Source of the DNA: Pusillimonas noertemannii
Lineage (GTDB): Bacteria > Pseudomonadota > Gammaproteobacteria > Burkholderiales > Burkholderiaceae_B
Assembly: GCF_003096595.1 (NCBI RefSeq)
Contig: NZ_QEKO01000004.1
Span: 310,001 to 374,000, forward strand
Length of the DNA stretch: 64,000 bases
Direction: 5' to 3'
Numbering within the stretch: position 1 is the first letter of the stretch; each line of letters starts with the position of its first letter. A program made the position numbers and the translations under genes. Below, piece after piece: positions 26,290-35,588 of the stretch. Under the pieces are notes generated by a model that had not been told where the DNA came from, searched no databases, and saw only the letters and a program-made list of their open reading frames with translations.

Positions 26290-29200
26290 ATGGCTAATAA
26301 ATATTCCGGCGATCAAAGAGTTTCGTTGTCATTGGGCTCCATGGCAATTCGTGCTGCAGGTGTCGTGTTCATACCTGTATTGCTCCCTGCGTCCTGGACG
26401 GGGTCAGCCGGTACCGCCTGGGCGGCATGTACGGGGCAGCCCGATGGCAGTTATCTATGCGTCGGCACCTCTGCCGGAGAAGCCTTGACAAGCGGGATGG
26501 GGCCATTGACTGTCGCCGCCGACAGCACGCTGAACATCAACAGCGCCGGCACCGGCTTTGACATGAGCGGCTCGGGCAGCAACCTGACGTTCTCGCAAGA
26601 AAGCGGAAGCGCGATCACGGGCGCCACCGGCATCAACGCAAAGCAATATGGTGACGGCGCGAGCATGATCACGACTGCCGGCGACGTGACAGGCAACGGC
26701 GACTACGCCATTTTCATGTATAACGCCCCTACGGCCACCGATGTCGTCATAGAACAGGCCGCCGGGACGATCACAGGCATATCGCATGGCATTCGCGTGG
26801 ACAATTACGGAACCGGGTCCACGTCGGTCACCACTGCGGGAACCGTCACCCAAACTGGCAGCACCGGCTGGGACACATACGGCGTCTATGCCTATAACGC
26901 GCCGTCGGCAAGCGATATCTCGCTGACTCAGACAAGCGGAGCAGTCTCGGGCCACTATTTCGGCATCTACGGAAACAATCAAGGCTCCGGCTCCATCGCC
27001 ATCAGCGTTGCCGGCGACGTAACCGCCACCGGCCGCGCGGGTGTCGCGGGCTATAACGGCAACGCGGCAAAAGACGTTCGCATAAGCCAGACTGCCGGCA
27101 CCATCACTGCCAATGACACCGGCATACACGCAAACAACGGCGGCACCGGATCCACCCATATCACCACTTCCGGAATCATCATCGCTTCGGGCTCCGGTAT
27201 TTTTGCGGACAACGGCAGCAATGCATCCGACCTTTCAGTAACCCAGACCGCCGGGACCATTACCGGCGGGATTTATGGCATTGAGGCGCGGAATGGCGGA
27301 TCGGGGGTAACGTCAGTTGCAGTCAACGGCGAAGTAAGCGGAGGCATGGGGGCAGGCATTCGAATCGCGAGCGCATACGGCGCCACCGTTGATATCGCTT
27401 CGACCGCGACAGTGAGCGCCTCGTCGGGCCTTGCGATACACGATGCCGGCACCGGAAACACCGTTGTGACGAACTCGGGCCAAGTCATTGGTGACGCAAG
27501 CCTCGGGCTTGGCGACGACACATTCCACTTGATGGGTGGCTCTTACACGGGGATTATTTTCGGCGACGAACGAGATGCCGCTCAAAGCAACGACGGCCTT
27601 GTCAACAGCGAAGGGAACGACACCTTCACCTGGACCGACGGCACGCTGGCCGGCGGCTTTTACGGCCAGGACGGCTCCGACACCGCCACGATCAGCGCAA
27701 CCGCCTATGACGGCAGCCAGGTCCTTGACGGCGGAGACGATACGTCCAGTGCCGACGGCATGGTCGACACGCTTGATCTGGCAGGCGTCACCGCGCGTTC
27801 AAACGGCGGCAACATCGCCAATTGGGAAATCGTCACGCTCGATGGCAGCATGCTGGCCATCGATAATGGGGCGTGGAAAGTGGGCGCAGCCAACGAAGAC
27901 AATACCGGTGTCTTCCTGAGCAACGGCTCCATGCTTGACGGCATGGCGGCGCTTGCCTTGGACGGCCGGGTCAATATTGATGCCACTTCTTCGTTCATAG
28001 CCCGAGGCGGCGGGGCGGGCGTCTATTCCGTCAGCGGCGGCGTGAACAATGCCGGCATCATCACTATGCAAGATGCCGCGGCTGGCGACCTCATGACGAT
28101 CGCCGGCAATTACGTCGGCACGAACGGCAGCTTGCAGATAGACACCATTCTGGGCGACGACACGTCCAGAACCGATAGCCTGCTTATCAGCGGCGATACG
28201 GCCGGCACGACACGCCTACTTGTCAATAATGCCAATGGAGCCGGTGCGCCTACTGTCGAAGGCATTCGAGTCATTGGCGTCGGCGGCAAGTCTGAAGGCA
28301 GCTTTTCACTTGTTGGCGACTATGTGGTCAATGACAAGCCCGCTATTGTCGCCGGTGCTTATGCTTACCAGCTCTACAAGGGCGGGCTATCGACGCCCGA
28401 TGACGGCGACTGGTATTTGCGTTCCCATCTGAATGTCCCTGAAACCGGCGAGCCGCCCTCTCCCATTGGCCCCGCCACGCCGGCAACACCGCTATACCAG
28501 GCCGGCGTTCCCGCATACGAAGCCTACCCGCAGGCACTGCTCGCCTTGAACAGCGTGCCCACTTTGCAGCAGCGCGTTGGCAATCGCTTTTGGGCAGCCG
28601 CCGGCCGGCGGCCGGGCCAGAGCACCGATACCACCGGCAGGCCATACAACTCGACCGACGGCACCGGCGCCATGATCGAGGGCAGTGGCGTATGGAGCCG
28701 CATCGAAGGCGCCCATAACGACATCAAGCCGCGCTCGTCCACCTCGAATACCGCCTACGACCAGGATATCTTCAAGATTCAGATCGGCGTGGATCGGCTG
28801 CTGAACGAGTCCGAGAACGGCAAACTGATTGGCGGGCTGGGTGTCCACTACGCCCATGGCAAAACCGACGTCAAGTCGGCGCATGGCAATGGGGAAATCA
28901 ACACCAAGGGCTACGGCGTCGGTGGAACGCTAACTTGGTACAACCACAACGGTTTTTATCTTGACAACCAGGCACGCCTTACCTGGTACGACAGCGACCT
29001 GAACTCCAGGCTCGCCAGCAGAAGCCTGGCCCAGGGCAACGACGGCTTCGGCTACGCATTATCCGTCGAAGGCGGCAAGCGCATTGCCCTGGATTCCGCA
29101 TGGTCCATTACCCCTCAGGCCCAATTGGCGTATTCCAACGTCGACTTTGACACCTTCACCGATCCGTTCGGCGCCCGCGTCGGCAACGGCCGCGGGGAAA

Positions 29201-29520
29201 GCCTTCAGGGCCGCATCGGCGTCACACTTGATCATGAAAGTTCTCATGCCAAGGCGGGCGGGGCACCGGTACGTACCCATGTGTACGCACTGGCCAACAT
29301 CCATTACGAATTTCTGGGCGGGACAAAGGTGAATGTTGCCACCACGACATTCACCAGCCAAAACGACCGCTTGTGGGCCAGTATGGGCGCGGGCGGTTCG
29401 TACAACTGGGACGGCGACAAGTACTCGGTATACGGCGAAGGCCTGGTCAAGAGCAGCCTGAACCAATTCGCGGACAGCTACTCCATCGTGGGGCGGGTGG
29501 GTTTTCGGATGAGGTGGTAA
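26290..29520 (+). CDS. Autotransporter with repetitive passenger
   Basis: A 1076-residue type Va secreted or surface protein. An extended signal peptide (about residues 1-45, ending GTAWA) precedes a Gly/Thr/Ser/Asn-rich beta-helix passenger. Residues of about 135-350 contain four to five repeats of about 54 residues, each with a GTGST-like turn, TTAG-V, and a QTAGTIT strand. A Pro-rich linker near residue 725 (ETGEPPSPIGPATPATP) leads to a 12-strand beta-barrel that ends in the hydrophobic, aromatic-terminated GRVGFRMRW, as BAM substrates do. A GGCGAGG RBS is seen. Roles of such proteins include adhesion, aggregation or biofilm; none can be assigned here. Confidence 0.93.
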   Translation: MANKYSGDQRVSLSLGSMAIRAAGVVFIPVLLPASWTGSAGTAWAACTGQPDGSYLCVGTSAGEALTSGMGPLTVAADSTLNINSAGTGFDMSGSGSNLTFSQESGSAITGATGINAKQYGDGASMITTAGDVTGNGDYAIFMYNAPTATDVVIEQAAGTITGISHGIRVDNYGTGSTSVTTAGTVTQTGSTGWDTYGVYAYNAPSASDISLTQTSGAVSGHYFGIYGNNQGSGSIAISVAGDVTATGRAGVAGYNGNAAKDVRISQTAGTITANDTGIHANNGGTGSTHITTSGIIIASGSGIFADNGSNASDLSVTQTAGTITGGIYGIEARNGGSGVTSVAVNGEVSGGMGAGIRIASAYGATVDIASTATVSASSGLAIHDAGTGNTVVTNSGQVIGDASLGLGDDTFHLMGGSYTGIIFGDERDAAQSNDGLVNSEGNDTFTWTDGTLAGGFYGQDGSDTATISATAYDGSQVLDGGDDTSSADGMVDTLDLAGVTARSNGGNIANWEIVTLDGSMLAIDNGAWKVGAANEDNTGVFLSNGSMLDGMAALALDGRVNIDATSSFIARGGGAGVYSVSGGVNNAGIITMQDAAAGDLMTIAGNYVGTNGSLQIDTILGDDTSRTDSLLISGDTAGTTRLLVNNANGAGAPTVEGIRVIGVGGKSEGSFSLVGDYVVNDKPAIVAGAYAYQLYKGGLSTPDDGDWYLRSHLNVPETGEPPSPIGPATPATPLYQAGVPAYEAYPQALLALNSVPTLQQRVGNRFWAAAGRRPGQSTDTTGRPYNSTDGTGAMIEGSGVWSRIEGAHNDIKPRSSTSNTAYDQDIFKIQIGVDRLLNESENGKLIGGLGVHYAHGKTDVKSAHGNGEINTKGYGVGGTLTWYNHNGFYLDNQARLTWYDSDLNSRLASRSLAQGNDGFGYALSVEGGKRIALDSAWSITPQAQLAYSNVDFDTFTDPFGARVGNGRGESLQGRIGVTLDHESSHAKAGGAPVRTHVYALANIHYEFLGGTKVNVATTTFTSQNDRLWASMGAGGSYNWDGDKYSVYGEGLVKSSLNQFADSYSIVGRVGFRMRW

Positions 29521-29527
29521 GAAACAT

Positions 29528-29555
29528 TTGGGCCAACCCCGAAGAGTTGGCCCAA
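29528..29555. terminator. Bidirectional hairpin between autotransporter and tRNA
   Basis: Perfect 10-bp arms TTGGGCCAAC and GTTGGCCCAA surround an 8-nt loop, 7 nt after the autotransporter stop and downstream of the minus-strand tRNA. T tracts on both sides are poor, but the position fits a terminator for both. Confidence 0.6.
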
Positions 29556-29569
29556 GTGCTTGATTTTAC

Positions 29570-29649
<80 letters not shown>

Positions 29650-29750
29650 AGCCTGCGATTATTGCATAAAACGGGCTGACACTTCTACTTGCCCTGTTTG
29701 CGGCGGCCTTGCCGGCGTCTTTCCCGCAAGGCGCGGCGAAGACCCGGCTT

Positions 29751-30572
29751 CTATGTCTCGTCTCCCCTGCGCCGGTACTCGGAAGGGGTCATGCCGGTGT
29801 AGTCGCGAAAGGCGGTGGCAAAATTGGCTGCGCTGGAAAAGCCGGCCTCCTGGGAGACGGCCAGGACGCTTAGCGCGGTCTGCATAAGAAGCCGCTTGGC
29901 CTGCTCCATGCGCTCGCGGCGCAGATACTCGAACAATGTCATGCCCAGCACCTTCCGGAAGGCGCGGGACAGCCGCCGTTCGCTTACGCCCAGGCCGGCG
30001 GCAAGATCGGCCAGGCTCTGCTCGTGAAACCGGTGCGACAGCAATTCTTGCTGGGCCGCCCGCACCAGGACCTCGTCCTGGTCCACCGGTTCGACGCCGG
30101 CGCCAGGGCCGGCCTGCGGCGCCGAAGCGCCGAAAGCATCGGTTTTCGTGCGCCCGGCGGCCTTGCCGGCCAACTCTAGATGTATCTGCACGCGGGCAAT
30201 GACTTCTTGCGCAGAGTAGGGCTTCAGGATGTAATCGACGGCGCCGCCCCGCAGCCCCTTCAGCCTTTCGTCGACGTCGGTGGCGGAGCTGAGGAAAAGA
30301 ATGGGGATATGGGCGGTGGAAGGATTGGCTTTCAGGTTGCGGCACAGCGCGAACCCGTCCAGGCGGGGCATGCGCACGTCCAGAAGGATGAGATCAGGCA
30401 TAATGGCCACTGCCCTTTCATAGCCGCGCATGCCGTCAAATGCCAGGCTCAAGCGCCAGGGCGTGGCCCGCAGCGCCTCGACCAGCAGGCGCAACTGATC
30501 CGGGTCATCGTCGACCAACAGAAGTTGCGGCTGCTCTGCATTCATTTGGGGGACGGCATCGGGTTTATTCAT
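29751..30572 (-). CDS. Response regulator with receiver and AraC-type DNA-binding domains
   Basis: A 273-residue regulator. The N-terminal receiver (about residues 15-130) has the acidic pair LLVDDDPDQ, the phospho-acceptor in LILLDVRMPRLDG near residue 66, and the lysine in DYILKPYSA. After a Gly/Ala-rich linker, the AraC/XylS double HTH covers about 170-268 (LADLAAGLGVSERRLSRAFRK and VSQEAGFSSAANFATAFRD, ending MTPSEYRR). AGGGA precedes the ATG. It is divergent from a TonB receptor gene that is itself followed by a histidine kinase, which makes it the probable output regulator for that receptor. Confidence 0.9.
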   Translation of the reverse strand: MNKPDAVPQMNAEQPQLLLVDDDPDQLRLLVEALRATPWRLSLAFDGMRGYERAVAIMPDLILLDVRMPRLDGFALCRNLKANPSTAHIPILFLSSATDVDERLKGLRGGAVDYILKPYSAQEVIARVQIHLELAGKAAGRTKTDAFGASAPQAGPGAGVEPVDQDEVLVRAAQQELLSHRFHEQSLADLAAGLGVSERRLSRAFRKVLGMTLFEYLRRERMEQAKRLLMQTALSVLAVSQEAGFSSAANFATAFRDYTGMTPSEYRRRGDET

Positions 30573-30582
30573 GCATCCCTAA

Positions 30583-30594
30583 GATTATCATTAG
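30583..30594. promoter_or_regulatory. Possible Fur-like half site in divergent promoter
   Basis: GATTATCATTAG lies in the 74-nt region between the receiver-AraC gene and the TonB receptor gene. It matches 11 of 13 positions of the 3' part of the Fur consensus (GATAATCATTATC). One partial match in a short region is weak evidence. Confidence 0.25.
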
Positions 30595-30646
30595 TTGCCT
30601 GCTCGGCCCAAAGAGCTTCATGACACGCACAGCTTCATAGAACGCA

Positions 30647-32803
30647 ATGCCGCCGCTACCGTTACGTCGTCGCCTTCAATACACCCGTTCGGCCCTCGTG
30701 CTATGCGGACTTCTGGCATCGGCGCCGCTGCATGCGCGCAAGGCCGATAATGCGCCCGCGCCTTCCGGCACCCGGGCGGCCCCGCTGCTGGAGTCAATCA
30801 TCGTATCGGGCGCGGTGAACGATCCATTGTCGCCGTCACCCCAGGCCGCCCTGCGGGCGCTGCAATCGCGACCGGGCAATATCAGCCTGATCACAGCGGA
30901 AGACTACGCCGACCGGCCCGCCCTGGGCCTGGGAGACGCACTTGCCGGCACGGCCGGCGTGTTCACGCAGTCGGCCGCGGGCCCGCAGTCGGCAAAGCTT
31001 TCAATACGAGGGTCGGGGCTGACCTCGCCCCTGGGCGTGCGCGGTCTCATGCTGCTGCGCGACGGCCTGCCCCTGAACCAGGCCGACGGCACCGTCGATC
31101 CGTCTTATGCCGACCCCTTCAATGCCCGCTACATCGAGATTCTGCGCGGGGCCAATGCCCTGCGTTACGGGGCGGCGACATTGGGCGGGGCGATCAATAT
31201 CGTATCGCCCACGGGCTACTCGCATCCGGGCCTGGAAACGCGCCTGCAGGGCGGTTCATACGGATACCTGCAGGCGCAGGCGCGGGCGGGCCAGGTCTTC
31301 GACAACGGCCTGGATGCCTTCGCCTCGGTCGGCCATTTTCAGACCGATGGGTCTGCGGCGCATTCGCGCCAGAAGGCCTTGCGCTTCTACGGCAATCTGG
31401 GCTATCGCGCCAGCGAGGGCTCCCGGGGCCGGTTCCATGTGGACATTCTGGATATGGACCAGGACGTCACAAACCCCTTGACCATGGCCCAGCTGCGGGG
31501 CGAGGCCGGCCCGGACAACCCTTCCCCGCCCTGGCCCGAGCGCCGTGCGCGCACCCACCCGCATGTCCGGCTGGCCTACCAGCACACCCTGACCCAAGGG
31601 CGCGACACCCTGAGCCTGGGAACCTACTACATCGACACCACCCTGGACCTGCTGGGCACCGTCGTGCCCATCTTCTATCGCACCCGCGACTACGGCGTGG
31701 CGCTGCGCGGCGAAATACTGCGCGACCTCGGGGGCCATGAAAACCGCCTCACTTGGGGAGCCAGCCTGGCACGGGGGCACAGCAACAGCCAGACCTACGG
31801 CCCTTTCGTCCTGCCGGGCGGCATGATCCTTGACCCATCGACGGAACAATATGAAGCCATCACCACCTCGGCCCAGACCGCCCTGTTCTATCTCGAGAAC
31901 TCATATTCGCTGACGCCTGCGCTGTCGGTCTCGGCCGCCATGCAGGCGATCACGGCACAAAGGCGGCGCGGCATCACGGCGCTGCGCAATCCGCCAGCGC
32001 TGCCCGCTTATTTCAAGGACGTCGACCAGGACCGGCGATACAACGGATTCAGCCCGAAGCTTGGACTATTGTGGCAAGTGGCGCCGGACGCGCAAGTCTT
32101 TGCCAACCTGAGCCGCAGCTTCGAGCCCCCTTCGACCCTGCAGTTCTACAACACCCAAGGCACGACTGAAGCCCAGAAGGCCACTACGTGGGAAGTGGGC
32201 TCGCGCGGATCCAGCCGACTGGTCAATTGGGAGGCCGCCTTGTTCTACAGCCGCGTCAAGGACGAGTTGCTCAACATAGCCAAGCTGGGACCCTCGGGCG
32301 AACCGATAGGCTACCAGGGTGGAAACATCCCGGACACCAGGCGCCTGGGACTGGAACTGCAGCTGCGCGGCGAAGTGTCGCCGGAACCGCTGGCCGGCTC
32401 CGTGCACTGGAGCCTCAGCTACACCTGGAGCCGCTTCCGCCATGCCGGCGATACGGCCTTTGGCGACAACCGCCTGCCGCTGATCCCCCAACACTATGGA
32501 CAAGCCAGCATAAGCTATCGCCATCCATCGGGCGTGTACTTCGGCCCCGAACTCGTGTTCGCCTCTTCATCCTACGTGGACCAGGCCAACACGCTGCGGG
32601 CGCCCGGCTACGGCGTGGTGAACTTCACCGTCGGCTATGCCCCCGCTTCGGGACGCTTTCGGGTCTTCGTGAACGCTCGCAACCTGGCAGACAAACGCTA
32701 TGCGGCGTCGATAGAACAAACGGCGCGGGCAGACCCTGGCGAAGCAGCCTTCTACCCCGGAATGCGCCGATCCATCTTCGCCGGCGCCCAGATACTATGG
32801 TAG
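30647..32803 (+). CDS. TonB-dependent outer-membrane receptor
   Basis: A 718-residue receptor. A signal peptide ends near residue 30 (LLASAPLHA), followed by a plug domain with NISLITAEDYADRPALGLGD, the conserved IRGSG, LLRDGLPLNQADG and YIEILRGANALRYGAATLGG, and a 22-strand barrel with terminal aromatic residue (FAGAQILW). The family covers iron-siderophore, heme, cobalamin and other receptors; the substrate is not readable from sequence. It overlaps the kinase gene by 7 nt and is divergent from the REC-AraC regulator, suggesting a dedicated sensing and uptake module. Confidence 0.93.
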   Translation: MPPLPLRRRLQYTRSALVLCGLLASAPLHARKADNAPAPSGTRAAPLLESIIVSGAVNDPLSPSPQAALRALQSRPGNISLITAEDYADRPALGLGDALAGTAGVFTQSAAGPQSAKLSIRGSGLTSPLGVRGLMLLRDGLPLNQADGTVDPSYADPFNARYIEILRGANALRYGAATLGGAINIVSPTGYSHPGLETRLQGGSYGYLQAQARAGQVFDNGLDAFASVGHFQTDGSAAHSRQKALRFYGNLGYRASEGSRGRFHVDILDMDQDVTNPLTMAQLRGEAGPDNPSPPWPERRARTHPHVRLAYQHTLTQGRDTLSLGTYYIDTTLDLLGTVVPIFYRTRDYGVALRGEILRDLGGHENRLTWGASLARGHSNSQTYGPFVLPGGMILDPSTEQYEAITTSAQTALFYLENSYSLTPALSVSAAMQAITAQRRRGITALRNPPALPAYFKDVDQDRRYNGFSPKLGLLWQVAPDAQVFANLSRSFEPPSTLQFYNTQGTTEAQKATTWEVGSRGSSRLVNWEAALFYSRVKDELLNIAKLGPSGEPIGYQGGNIPDTRRLGLELQLRGEVSPEPLAGSVHWSLSYTWSRFRHAGDTAFGDNRLPLIPQHYGQASISYRHPSGVYFGPELVFASSSYVDQANTLRAPGYGVVNFTVGYAPASGRFRVFVNARNLADKRYAASIEQTARADPGEAAFYPGMRRSIFAGAQILW

Positions 32804-35130
32804 GAGCGCGTGTGCTGTGGGCGATATGGTTGTGCGCCTGCCTTTGCCTAAACCCGGTACAGGCAGCGGTCGTCGACGTCGGCGATGCGCAATGGAGCTC
32901 GCAACTGACCGGCCAAAGCCGGCTGTTCAACGACCGTAGCGCGAGCATGAACGCAGCACAGGTGGCCAGGCTTCCGGACGGGCCCGGAGGCTTCGTCGGC
33001 ATCGAAGAACTCGACGGTTCGGGCAAGCCGGACCCGGCGCCGTGGTGGATACGGGTTCACCTGTCCAATACCGGTGATACGACGCAGCGCCTGCACCTCA
33101 TACTGAGCCCGGGTTCCGTCTTTCATTCAGCCAAGTTTTACGTACTGAACGACGGCCAATGGACAAGCCCGAAGCGCCCTGCTTCTCCCGCCGGGGAAAA
33201 AGCGGCCGAGCGCTACCATTCGCAAGCCTTCACCCTGGCTCCCGGCCAGGACCAAGTCGTGTTGATCAGGACAACGGGTGTGGCGCCCGTCCAGCTGGCG
33301 CCCTACCTGTATTCCGATGCGAAGTTCCGTGCCTACCTCGAGCGCAGCGCAATCTGGGACGGGCTGCTTTTCGGCGGCTTGCTGGCTTTGGCCTGGAGCG
33401 CGCTGATACTGGCCTTGTTCAGTCGCAGCAGAGGCTTTCTGCTGTTGGCCGCCCTGTCTTTCGTCACCTTGCTGGCCGAAGTGCTGCGGCGCGGCTACGG
33501 ACAGCAGCACATGCTGGCTGCCATGGGCGAATGGGCTTACCGGACACCCTTGATACTGGGCCAGCTCATCATCCTGCTCTTCATTGTTTTCGTTCTGGAA
33601 ATCGCTCGGGCCGAAAAGGTAAGGCTGCCCCTGCGAAGGCTTCTTGCCGCTTGGGCCGCGTACTACATCGGCCTGATGGTGGTGTCGGCTTTTGGAAACG
33701 TCTACCACGTGTATTGGGTGACCGGGTTCGTCAGGCCATTCTTCAGCCTGACCCTGCTGGCCATCGCCATCCTGTTCATCAAGCGCAACGCGCCTACCCG
33801 CAAGCTGATGCTGGCGGTTGCGGCATTTTCACTGGCGCGCGCCAGCCTTCTTGCGCTTGAAGTGAACGGTGCGCTGCCTGAGTATGTAGCCAGCCTGTCC
33901 ATGGGAACGCTCTGGGTGAACCCGGTTGTTGCACTGGCGGGTTTGTTCATCAACCTGACCTTGCTTGCCGGCTGGGTGGCGCATGTGGGCGTCCAGCGCA
34001 GGACCGCGCTTGAGAAGATTTCGCGCCTGCAGCGCGAAGAGAACGAACGCCTTGCGCTCGAGGTGGCACGCCAGACAAAGGCGCTGAACCAGGCGCTGGA
34101 ATATGCCGGCGAGAAGAACCGGCAGCAGGCGCAAATCGTCAGCTATGTAAGCCACGACCTGCGCGCGCCGCTGGCCACCATCATGGGGTACAGCCGGCTC
34201 ATCGAGCAGACGGCCGACCCGCGGCAAAAAGGCCTGCTCGACGCGATCACACGCAGCGTCGACTACCAGATGGCCTTGATCGACGACATTCTGGGCTATG
34301 CCGCTGCCGAACTCAAGCCGCTGGCCCTTAAGCCCCATGCAATCGATCTGCCCGACTACCTCGATGAACTGGTCCAACACGCCGTGGCGCTCAGCCGGCA
34401 ACAGAACAACCGTTTCATCGCCCATGCGCCGGGCCGTATTCCGCGTACGATATGCACGGACGGGCGGCGCCTGCGTCAGGTGCTGCTGAACCTGCTGTCC
34501 AATGCCGCCAAGTTCACACGCGCGGGAACCATCCGGCTGGACCTGATCGCTACGCGGAGCGACGCCGGCTGGAGGCTGCGCTTCACCGTCAGCGACTCCG
34601 GAGTCGGCATCGACGCCCACGGGCAAACACAGATATTCGAAGAATTTCGCCAACTCGACCCCGACTCCGCCGGAGTGGGCCTGGGCCTTTACATCGCGCA
34701 AAGCATATTGCAGACGATGGGCGGCCAACTGAGCCTGGACAGTTCGGCGGGAAACGGGTCGGCGTTCAGCTTTGAAATCGAAGTAAAGCCGGTCGGCGAT
34801 GAAGTGGCGGCCTGGAGCGCCCCCCGGCTTCTTCCGGCGAACCACCCCGCAGACAGGACCGCGGCGCCGGCACGCCCGGCAAGCGCTTCCATGGAGGCGG
34901 CAGAGCCCGAACCTGTCGCCGCCATGCCTCCTCCTCATGTGCGCAGCGAACTGGCCCTCATGGCCAAGAACGGCCAGCTTAGCGACATCGAAAGCTGGCT
35001 GGAAAGCACGCTGCCCCACTACCCCGGCTGCCGGTCCTATTTCCAGGCGATCCAGGACGCGATTGGCCGCCTTGATCTCGACGCGGTTGAACGCCTGGCT
35101 CTCGCACACCCCGCCTCGCCCGCTGCCTGA
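32797..35130 (+). CDS. 7TMR-DISM-like sensor histidine kinase
   Basis: A 777-residue membrane kinase whose ATG overlaps the receptor stop (ATGGTAG), implying translational coupling. A signal peptide (to about VQA) leads into an extracytoplasmic beta-domain of DISMED2 character (WWIRVHLSNTGD), then about seven membrane helices (DGLLFGGLLALAWSALILAL to AGLFINLTLLAGWVAHVG). A coiled coil, HisKA (SYVSHDLRAPLATIMGYSR), and HATPase_c (NLLSNAAKFTRAGT, DSGVGI, GVGLGLYIA) follow. An Ala/Pro-rich linker and a helical tail of about 70 residues with no histidine phosphotransfer motif end the protein. The likely partner is the divergent REC-AraC regulator. Confidence 0.9.
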   Translation: MVGARVLWAIWLCACLCLNPVQAAVVDVGDAQWSSQLTGQSRLFNDRSASMNAAQVARLPDGPGGFVGIEELDGSGKPDPAPWWIRVHLSNTGDTTQRLHLILSPGSVFHSAKFYVLNDGQWTSPKRPASPAGEKAAERYHSQAFTLAPGQDQVVLIRTTGVAPVQLAPYLYSDAKFRAYLERSAIWDGLLFGGLLALAWSALILALFSRSRGFLLLAALSFVTLLAEVLRRGYGQQHMLAAMGEWAYRTPLILGQLIILLFIVFVLEIARAEKVRLPLRRLLAAWAAYYIGLMVVSAFGNVYHVYWVTGFVRPFFSLTLLAIAILFIKRNAPTRKLMLAVAAFSLARASLLALEVNGALPEYVASLSMGTLWVNPVVALAGLFINLTLLAGWVAHVGVQRRTALEKISRLQREENERLALEVARQTKALNQALEYAGEKNRQQAQIVSYVSHDLRAPLATIMGYSRLIEQTADPRQKGLLDAITRSVDYQMALIDDILGYAAAELKPLALKPHAIDLPDYLDELVQHAVALSRQQNNRFIAHAPGRIPRTICTDGRRLRQVLLNLLSNAAKFTRAGTIRLDLIATRSDAGWRLRFTVSDSGVGIDAHGQTQIFEEFRQLDPDSAGVGLGLYIAQSILQTMGGQLSLDSSAGNGSAFSFEIEVKPVGDEVAAWSAPRLLPANHPADRTAAPARPASASMEAAEPEPVAAMPPPHVRSELALMAKNGQLSDIESWLESTLPHYPGCRSYFQAIQDAIGRLDLDAVERLALAHPASPAA

Positions 35131-35318
35131 GCGCCAGCGCTGAAGGAGCGGGGGCGCTTCGCCGGGCAAGTGCCCGCTCGCAACTCATCAGTTACCCAAG
35201 GCGCCGCGCGATGGGCTTATTAAGGCACTCGACGGGACAATAATTTTCCGCACTCCTGCGTTAAAACACAGTAAATACGGACACGCCTATCGCTAGGGTA
35301 TATACCAATAAATATGTA

Positions 35319-35347
35319 TTGACATAGAAATTGGCGGTTTCTATCAT
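35319..35347 (+). promoter_or_regulatory. Near-consensus sigma-70 promoter with internal inverted repeat
   Basis: TTGACA (35319-35324), a 17-bp spacer and TATCAT (35342-35347) precede the catabolic operon. ATAGAAA and TTTCTAT (35324-35344, 7-bp arms, 7-nt spacer) lie between and partly within the boxes, the placement of a repressor operator. A MarR gene ends the operon. The rest of the 458-nt gap (35131-35588) is AT-richer and shows no other feature I can support; the long leader has no clear hairpin. Confidence 0.8.
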
Positions 35348-35588
35348 TCATCAAAACTGATTCAAAAGAGTTTGCGCGGGGGATTCCGCTTATGCCGAGT
35401 CTTGCAACAAACCCATGAATCGGAACGCAGCAGCAGCCGGAAACCGGCGCCCATGCTCGTAGTTGGAAGTCCAAAACGTCACAAGACACCGGCCCATCGC
35501 GCTGGGCCGCCCCCTCGAGGAGGATGGGACGGAACGCGCCAGAACGATGGTCAACACTCTACTCAGCTTGCCTCATTACGGAGTCAGC

